Origin: Moraxella lacunata
GTDB taxonomy: Bacteria > Pseudomonadota > Gammaproteobacteria > Pseudomonadales > Moraxellaceae
Direction: 5' to 3'
Assembly (NCBI RefSeq): GCF_002027545.1
Contig: NZ_MXAN01000021.1
Location: 1-20,437 of the forward strand
Length of the DNA: 20,437 bases
Of this stretch, positions 15,742-20,437 are shown in pieces; positions within the stretch are counted from its first letter, which is position 1; every line of letters starts with the position of its first letter. Below the pieces are notes generated by a model, which saw only the letters and a list, made by a program, of their open reading frames with translations, made no database searches and was not told the origin of the DNA. A program made the position numbers and the translations under genes.

Positions 15742-15864
15742 AAACTTCCTGCAAAACTAGTTTTCCGTTCGCCCTGAGCCTGTCGAAAGGTAGCGGAAAA
15801 CCGTTATGGTTCGACAAGCTCACCACGAACGGTTTTCTTTAATTTGGGGTTTTGCAGGAAGTCT
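15742..15864. repeat. 123-bp MITE with hairpin core, copy 2
   Basis: It starts AAACTTCCTGCAAAACTAG, ends GTTTTGCAGGAAGTCT, and is flanked by AAT on both sides; the left AAT overlaps the permease stop codon. The core arms GTTCGCCCTGAGCCTGTCG and CGACAAGCTCACCACGAAC can pair. It has the same length as the copy at 12404. Confidence 0.85.
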
Positions 15865-15882
15865 AATGAATTAATAACAAAT

Positions 15883-15913
15883 AAAAAACCCAGTAACAAA
15901 AATTGGGTTTTTT
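15883..15913 (+). terminator. Rho-independent terminator downstream of the permease gene
   Basis: AAAAAACCCA and TGGGTTTTTT form a 10-bp stem around an 11-base loop, with T or A runs on both strands. It can terminate transcription from the permease gene and possibly from the converging cytochrome gene. Confidence 0.7.
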
Positions 15914-15965
15914 ATTTGCCCATATGATTTATCAATATTGCAATCAGCGATATTTTATTAAATCT

Positions 15966-15991
15966 ATCGGATAAATCATAATTTATCCGAT
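15966..15991. repeat. Perfect 11-bp palindrome near the cytochrome gene end
   Basis: ATCGGATAAAT and ATTTATCCGAT are perfect inverted repeats separated by 4 bases. It lies 13 bp past the cytochrome stop codon. No T run follows it, so it may be an mRNA 3'-end hairpin rather than a full intrinsic terminator. Confidence 0.6.
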
Positions 15992-16004
15992 GATAAATAT
16001 CAAT

Positions 16005-16571
16005 TTACTGAACTTGACTCACCATATAATCCACCGCCGCATACACTTCGGCTTCGGTAACGTCCCCTGCAACCTGTGCTGGCATTTTACCAAAGCCTTT
16101 GGCAGAGTGTTTGTGCAGAGTGTCTATGCCTTTGTCCAAGCGTTTTGCCCAGTCGGCTTTGGCGGTGAGTTTGGGGGCGTCTAGGAGTCCTTGCTCGTGG
16201 CAGATTTTGCAAGTTTTCTCATAGCGCACCTTACCTTCGGCGATAGATAGAGCCTGTACTGGGGCAGGGGCGGTGTCCGCTTGCTCGGCATTGTCCACTT
16301 GGGCGGTCTCGGTCGTGCCTTTGCCGGTCTCATCGGACGTGGCAGAGTCGGCGGTTGCCACTTCATCGGCTTTGGTGTCATCTGCGACAGGCTCGGTGGT
16401 CTCTGGTGTGACTTCATCGGCTTTGGGGGCGGTATTGGCAGGCTCGGTAGGGGCAGTTTGGGTGCTAGGTTCGGCTTTTGGGGCGGGCTCGCTAGGCTTG
16501 TCGCCACCACAGGCGGTCAAAAATACGGCACTCGCCAATAATAATGATAGGGTTTTGCTGGGATTTTTCAT
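16005..16571 (-). CDS. c-type cytochrome lipoprotein (cytochrome c5-like)
   Basis: From the ATG at 16571 the protein has 188 residues. The N-terminus is a lipoprotein signal peptide with the lipobox LTAC (Cys21), so it is probably membrane-anchored facing the periplasm. Residues about 25-105 are a low-complexity linker rich in Ala, Pro, Thr, Glu and Asp. The C-terminal haem domain has one CKICH site (Cys121, Cys124, His125) and a likely axial Met in GFGKMPAQ. VYAAVDYMVSQ at the end fits cytochrome c5/CBB3-type class I domains. It probably shuttles electrons in the periplasm; the partner is not identifiable here. The first ATG five codons upstream is less likely because it precedes the signal peptide. 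Confidence 0.88.
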   Translation of the reverse strand: MKNPSKTLSLLLASAVFLTACGGDKPSEPAPKAEPSTQTAPTEPANTAPKADEVTPETTEPVADDTKADEVATADSATSDETGKGTTETAQVDNAEQADTAPAPVQALSIAEGKVRYEKTCKICHEQGLLDAPKLTAKADWAKRLDKGIDTLHKHSAKGFGKMPAQVAGDVTEAEVYAAVDYMVSQVQ

Positions 16572-16621
16572 AAAATAACCTTGCAAGTTGGCTGATAATT
16601 ATAAGTTTTTAAATGCAAATG

Positions 16622-16648
16622 GTGTTATAAATGCTCAACACGCCCTTA
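16622..16648. repeat. Solo end of the TAGGGCGTG-family MITE
   Basis: GTGTTATAAATGCTCAACAC followed by GCCCTTA matches the right terminus of the copy at 14271 (GTGTTATAAAGGGTAGGCAC then GCCCTA). Its GTTGAAC-like variant is closer to the short copy at 25-153. No matching second end was found nearby, so it is a remnant. Confidence 0.5.
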
Positions 16649-16799
16649 CTAATATACCGAATTTTTGTAAGGAATTAAAGCAAAAAATTGTAAAGATGAA
16701 TTTTTAATGAATTTTATAAATGGAAATGAGACTTATTTTTATAATGGTCAATGGTTAAAATTTATCATCAAATTTTATCGTATCATTCTTTTTATAAAA

Positions 16800-16958
16800 T
16801 TACCAAAAATAATACACGCCTTCTAATAACATAAAAATTCCAATAAAAGCTATGGCAGGATTATCATAATCCTTTTTAATCAAGATAAAATAACCCAAAA
16901 TTACCGCACAAAATAACATGGTGAATTTTGACGTGATTTTTCTGCTTAATTTTTTCAT
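16800..16958 (-). CDS. Small hypothetical membrane protein (52 aa)
   Basis: The frame starts MKKLSRKITSKF, a basic N-terminus, followed by a hydrophobic segment (MLFCAVILGYFILI), a short polar loop KKDYDNP and a second hydrophobic segment (AIAFIGIFMLLEGVYYFW), then TAA. This positive-inside two-helix hairpin layout is typical of real small membrane proteins. The ribosome-binding site is weak. It is divergent from ileS. The family is not recognised; its LGY and LLE-x-VY pattern resembles the remnant at 532-657. Confidence 0.5.
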   Translation of the reverse strand: MKKLSRKITSKFTMLFCAVILGYFILIKKDYDNPAIAFIGIFMLLEGVYYFW

Positions 16959-17034
16959 GATTATCAAGTTGCCAAAAATATTATCTTAAATCTACCAAAC
17001 CACCCCCAAAAAGTCAATTTTTATCCGTCAAGCC

Positions 17035-17063
17035 TTTATAAACGCATGATTTTGGGCTATAAT
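17035..17063 (+). promoter_or_regulatory. Candidate promoter for ileS
   Basis: A perfect TATAAT (17058-17063) lies about 30 bp before the ileS start. TTTATA at 17035-17040 is a weak -35 match at 17-bp spacing. Confidence 0.45.
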
Positions 17064-17093
17064 TAGCCGTTTTTCACAATTTTGAGCTAAGCC

Positions 17094-20000
17094 ATGACAG
17101 ACCAAGCCACCGACTACAAAAATACCCTAAACCTTGCCGATACGCCTTTTCCCATGCGTGGGGATTTGGCAAAACGTGAACCTGCTTGGCTTGCCGAGTG
17201 GGAACAAAATGACGTGTACGGACAAATCCGCAAAGCACGACAAGGACGTGAAAAATACGTCCTGCATGACGGCCCCCCTTATGCCAACGGTCAAATCCAT
17301 TTAGGACACGTTGTCAATAAGGTGCTAAAAGACATCATCGTCAAATACAAAACCCTTGACGGCTATGATGCCCCGTATGTCCCCGGTTGGGACTGCCACG
17401 GCTTGCCGATTGAACAAAAGGTAGAAGAGCAGTTTGGCAAGGTCGGACACGCACCCAAAGCCGACAAAAATGGCGAGCCGATCACCGCCACCCAGTTTAG
17501 AAAGGCGTGCCGAGACTACGCCAAAAGTCAAATTGAGCTACAAAAGGCGGATTTTAAACGCCTAGGCGTGCTTGGCGATTGGGATAATCCGTATCTTACC
17601 ATGAATTTTAAGACCGAAGCGGACATCGTGCGAGCGTTGGGGCGGATTTATGACAACGGTCATATCGTGCGTGGCTTAAAGCCTGTAAACTGGTGCTTGG
17701 ACTGTGGCTCTGCCCTTGCCGAAGCCGAAGTAGAATATGACAACAAAAAATCCGATGCCATTTATGTGGGATTTGACATTGTCAATCGTGAAAATCTGCC
17801 TGCCCTTGCCAATGTAAACGGTACGCTCCGAGCGGTGATTTGGACAACGACCCCTTGGACACTCCCTGCCAACCAAGCGATTACCGCCCATGCTGATTTT
17901 GATTATGCAGTTATCAAAGGCAAAAAAACATCTGAATTTGTACTAACAAGCCAAATTGACAGCGAGAATTTCACATTAAGAACCCTAACCAAAGCCGACA
18001 AAGATGCCTTGCAAGCGTGTGCGTCCGACCCTGCCATTTGGGAGCTGATGCCGACCAAACGCCATTTGCCAGAAGTGTTTGAGCCGTTTTTTGAACAAGC
18101 AGTGAAAGATAAAGCCTATGCCATTATTGATAAGCGAACTGGCAATATCATTGGCACAACCCGTTTTTATGATGACAATGCCAAAGATGGCATCATCGGC
18201 ATTGGCTTTACCTTTATTACGCCCAAATACTGGGGCAAAGGGGTAAATGATGAGATTAAAAACACCTTATTAAACCACGCCTTTAAATACAGAAATACCG
18301 TTCATTTTCAAATACATCAAGGTAATGAACGCTCCAAAAAAGCGGTAGAAAAATTGGGAGCAACTTACCAAAAAGACGTGGAAAATGATTTTGGCAAAAT
18401 GTGGTATTATACCGCCACCAATCCCAACCCTATCAACCGCACCGCCCATTTTATCGTAGCTCATGACTTGGTAGAAGATTTTGCCAAAAATATCAATTTA
18501 GAAAATGTAGCAATTATCGCAACGGTTAAAGGCTCAGAATTAACCGCCCTAGAAGCCCAACACCCCCTTATCAGCGACCGCCAAGTGCCATTCATCACAG
18601 GCGAGCACGTTACTGCCGATAGCGGTACAGGGCTTGTACATACCGCCCCTGCTCACGGTGTGGACGACTACAATGTGGGGCGTGCCAACAACCTGCCCAC
18701 CGAAAACCCTGTGGGTGGTAATGGCGTGTATTTGGACGAAGCAAAAGTCTTTGTGGGCGAGCATATCTACAAGGCACAGCCCAAAATCATCGAAGCCCTG
18801 CAAGCAAGCGGACACCTACTTGACCACAAAAAAATCACGCACAGCTATCCGCATTGCTGGCGACACAAAACGCCGATTATTTTCCGTGCCACGCCCCAAT
18901 GGTTCATCTCTATGGAGGCCAAAGGACTGCGTGAACAAGCCCTAAAAGACATTCCAGACGTGGTGTGGACACCGTCATGGGGACAAAACCGCATTGAATC
19001 AATGATGAACGGTCGCCCTGATTGGTGTATTTCACGCCAACGCACTTGGGGCGTGCCGATTGCTTTCTTTATGCACAAAGACACAGGCGATTTGCACCCA
19101 CGCACGTCCGAGCTGATTGAACAAGTTGCCAAAGTCATTGAACAAGGCGGAATTGAAGCGTGGTTTGATGCTCCGATTAGTGATTTTCTTGACGAGACCG
19201 ACAGTCAAAACTACGTCAAATCCACCGACACCCTAGACGTGTGGTTTGACTCAGGCTCTACCAATTTTAGCGTACTTGCCAACCGTGATGAACTCACCAA
19301 CCCTGCCGATTTGTACCTAGAAGGCTCTGACCAGCACCGTGGTTGGTTCCAGTCATCGCTACTTGTGAGCGAAAGCGTGTACGGTCGCCCCCCTTATAAA
19401 CAAGTCCTAACGCATGGATTTACCGTGGACGCTAAGGGTTATAAACTCTCCAAATCCAAAGGCAATACCAAAGGCTTTGAGCCTGCCGAACTTGCCCAAA
19501 AATACGGCATTGACATTGTCCGCTTGTGGGTTGGCTCGTCCGATTATCGCTATGAAATGGCGGTGAGTAAAGAAGGCTTTGACCGTGTGAGCGATATGTA
19601 TCGCCGTATCCGCAACACGGTGCGTTTTTTGCTTGCCAATACCGATGATTTTGACCCGAGCAAAGACTTGGTGCCAGCAGACAGCCTTATCAGCCTTGAC
19701 AAATACATCATTCACAAGGCAAACCAAGTCCAAAGCGAGATTCGCACCGCTTATACCAACATGGACTTTCACCAAGTTTGTCAATTGGTTACCAACTTTT
19801 GTGGGCAGGATTTGGGCGGATTTTACCTTGACATCATCAAAGACCGCCAGTACACCACCAAGGCGGACGGACACCCCAGACGCTCGGCACAGACCGCCAT
19901 TTACCACATCGCTCACGCCCTTTTGCGTTGGATTACACCGATTTTGTCATTTACCGCCCAAGAAGCGTGGCAAGTGCTAAAAGGCACGGACGGCTACATT

Positions 20001-20414
20001 TTTGCCCAAGAGTGGTATGAGTTGCCAAGCGTGGTGCTTGATGACATCACGGACACAGATTGGCAAGCGATTTTGGCAGTCAAAGAAGTGGCAAATAAAG
20101 CAATGGACAACGCCCGTACCGACAAGACAATCAACAGCAGTCTGTCGGCAAGCCTTGACATTGTCGCTGATGACAAGGCTTATGATTCGCTTGCCAAATT
20201 GGGTGATGAAGCACGTTTTGTCTTTATCACTAGCGACATCAGCCTTACCAAAGGCGATGAGCTTAGTGTCAAAGTCGCCCCTGCGACAGGCGAGAAATGC
20301 GTGCGTTGCTGGCACGTCCTGCCAAGCGTGGGAACGGTTGCCGAGCATGGCGACATCTGCCCAAGATGCGTAGAAAATGCGTTTGGGGCGGGGGAAGTGC
20401 GGAAGTTTGCTTAA
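17094..20414 (+). CDS. ileS: Isoleucyl-tRNA synthetase with an inserted GNAT acetyltransferase domain
   Basis: The enzyme charges tRNA-Ile with isoleucine in the cytoplasm. The ATG start gives 1106 residues, against 938 in E. coli. The Rossmann-fold catalytic motifs are HLGH (69-72) and KLSKS (784-788, a variant of KMSKS). The CP1 editing domain has [10 protein letters not shown] (251-260) and HGVDDY (521-526). The C-terminal zinc knuckle is CVRCWH (Cys1069, Cys1072) with CPRC (Cys1089, Cys1092), and the protein ends in RKFA as in E. coli. Between the two editing motifs, residues about 279-448 are foreign to the family and match a GNAT acetyltransferase. The frame is open throughout and all synthetase motifs are kept, so it is probably a working enzyme. 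A promoter lies close upstream. Confidence 0.97.
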   Translation: MTDQATDYKNTLNLADTPFPMRGDLAKREPAWLAEWEQNDVYGQIRKARQGREKYVLHDGPPYANGQIHLGHVVNKVLKDIIVKYKTLDGYDAPYVPGWDCHGLPIEQKVEEQFGKVGHAPKADKNGEPITATQFRKACRDYAKSQIELQKADFKRLGVLGDWDNPYLTMNFKTEADIVRALGRIYDNGHIVRGLKPVNWCLDCGSALAEAEVEYDNKKSDAIYVGFDIVNRENLPALANVNGTLRAVIWTTTPWTLPANQAITAHADFDYAVIKGKKTSEFVLTSQIDSENFTLRTLTKADKDALQACASDPAIWELMPTKRHLPEVFEPFFEQAVKDKAYAIIDKRTGNIIGTTRFYDDNAKDGIIGIGFTFITPKYWGKGVNDEIKNTLLNHAFKYRNTVHFQIHQGNERSKKAVEKLGATYQKDVENDFGKMWYYTATNPNPINRTAHFIVAHDLVEDFAKNINLENVAIIATVKGSELTALEAQHPLISDRQVPFITGEHVTADSGTGLVHTAPAHGVDDYNVGRANNLPTENPVGGNGVYLDEAKVFVGEHIYKAQPKIIEALQASGHLLDHKKITHSYPHCWRHKTPIIFRATPQWFISMEAKGLREQALKDIPDVVWTPSWGQNRIESMMNGRPDWCISRQRTWGVPIAFFMHKDTGDLHPRTSELIEQVAKVIEQGGIEAWFDAPISDFLDETDSQNYVKSTDTLDVWFDSGSTNFSVLANRDELTNPADLYLEGSDQHRGWFQSSLLVSESVYGRPPYKQVLTHGFTVDAKGYKLSKSKGNTKGFEPAELAQKYGIDIVRLWVGSSDYRYEMAVSKEGFDRVSDMYRRIRNTVRFLLANTDDFDPSKDLVPADSLISLDKYIIHKANQVQSEIRTAYTNMDFHQVCQLVTNFCGQDLGGFYLDIIKDRQYTTKADGHPRRSAQTAIYHIAHALLRWITPILSFTAQEAWQVLKGTDGYIFAQEWYELPSVVLDDITDTDWQAILAVKEVANKAMDNARTDKTINSSLSASLDIVADDKAYDSLAKLGDEARFVFITSDISLTKGDELSVKVAPATGEKCVRCWHVLPSVGTVAEHGDICPRCVENAFGAGEVRKFA
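17928..18437 (+). other. GNAT (RimJ/RimL-like) domain inserted in the IleRS editing domain
   Basis: Residues about 279-448 of IleRS contain a full GNAT-type sequence: the N-terminal strand [15 protein letters not shown], the core strand [20 protein letters not shown], then [18 protein letters not shown], where the acetyl-CoA loop is expected (W380, G381, G383). After it come helix residues NTLLNHAFK and the family's [18 protein letters not shown], followed by a final strand MWYYT. This order matches RimJ/RimL-type acetyltransferases. The domain interrupts a loop between DFDYAVI and [14 protein letters not shown], which are contiguous in ordinary IleRS. It is more AT-rich than most of ileS. 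Confidence 0.85.
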
Positions 20415-20437
20415 TTATTTTTGGGTCGTAGATACCA

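Noticed and set aside
16708..16827. Plus-strand frame of about 39 residues (MNFINGNETYFYNGQWLKF...)
   Set aside because: It is very AT-rich, has no ribosome-binding site, overlaps the better-supported minus-strand 52-residue gene, and resembles nothing I know.
19407..19916. Antisense 169-residue frame within ileS
   Set aside because: It lies opposite the conserved catalytic region of ileS and shows no family features; it follows from codon bias.

Overview
The window looks like a chromosomal segment of a gammaproteobacterium of the Moraxellaceae, most likely Moraxella or a close relative. This is inferred from gene content (metX-metW, divergent yhbY / rlmE-ftsH, fkpB, cytochrome c5-like lipoprotein, ileS), from moderate-GC coding regions with very AT-rich spacers, and from the many short inverted-repeat elements. 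No rRNA, tRNA or CRISPR array was seen.

Layout. Positions 1-1120 are a gene-poor spacer packed with MITE-like repeats. 1186-3039 (+) is metX-metW (methionine synthesis). 3205-3783 (+) is a secreted Sel1-repeat protein with its own promoter and a shared terminator. 3924-4947 (-) is yhbY plus a DOMON-like protein, divergent from rlmE and ftsH (5065-7740, +), the same arrangement as in E. coli. 7809-8803 holds a 91-bp MITE and a decayed IS481-family insertion sequence with a clear target duplication. Then come an unrecognised acidic protein (8912-9454, +) and a PlsC-type acyltransferase (9656-10429, +). 10431-13282 (-) is a likely operon: fkpB, then two related small membrane-protein genes each cut by a different MITE, then a WG-repeat protein whose signal peptide is out of frame. 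13362-14189 (-) is a CitE/HpaI-like lyase. 14552-15740 (+) is an AI-2E/PerM-type permease gene broken by a second copy of the 91-bp MITE. 16005-16571 (-) is a c-type cytochrome lipoprotein. 17094-20414 (+) is ileS.

The strongest novelty is ileS. The isoleucyl-tRNA synthetase is 1106 residues, about 170 more than the E. coli enzyme, because an apparently complete GNAT (RimJ/RimL-like) acetyltransferase domain sits in frame inside the CP1 editing domain. Catalytic, editing and zinc motifs of the synthetase are all retained. A 6-bp direct repeat (TATCAA) brackets the insert at a distance that is an exact multiple of three.

The second theme is heavy MITE activity. At least four families are recognisable: 91 bp, 123 bp, about 130 bp, and 208/129 bp. 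Two of them share the same long hairpin core inside different ends. Insertions have broken at least three genes here.
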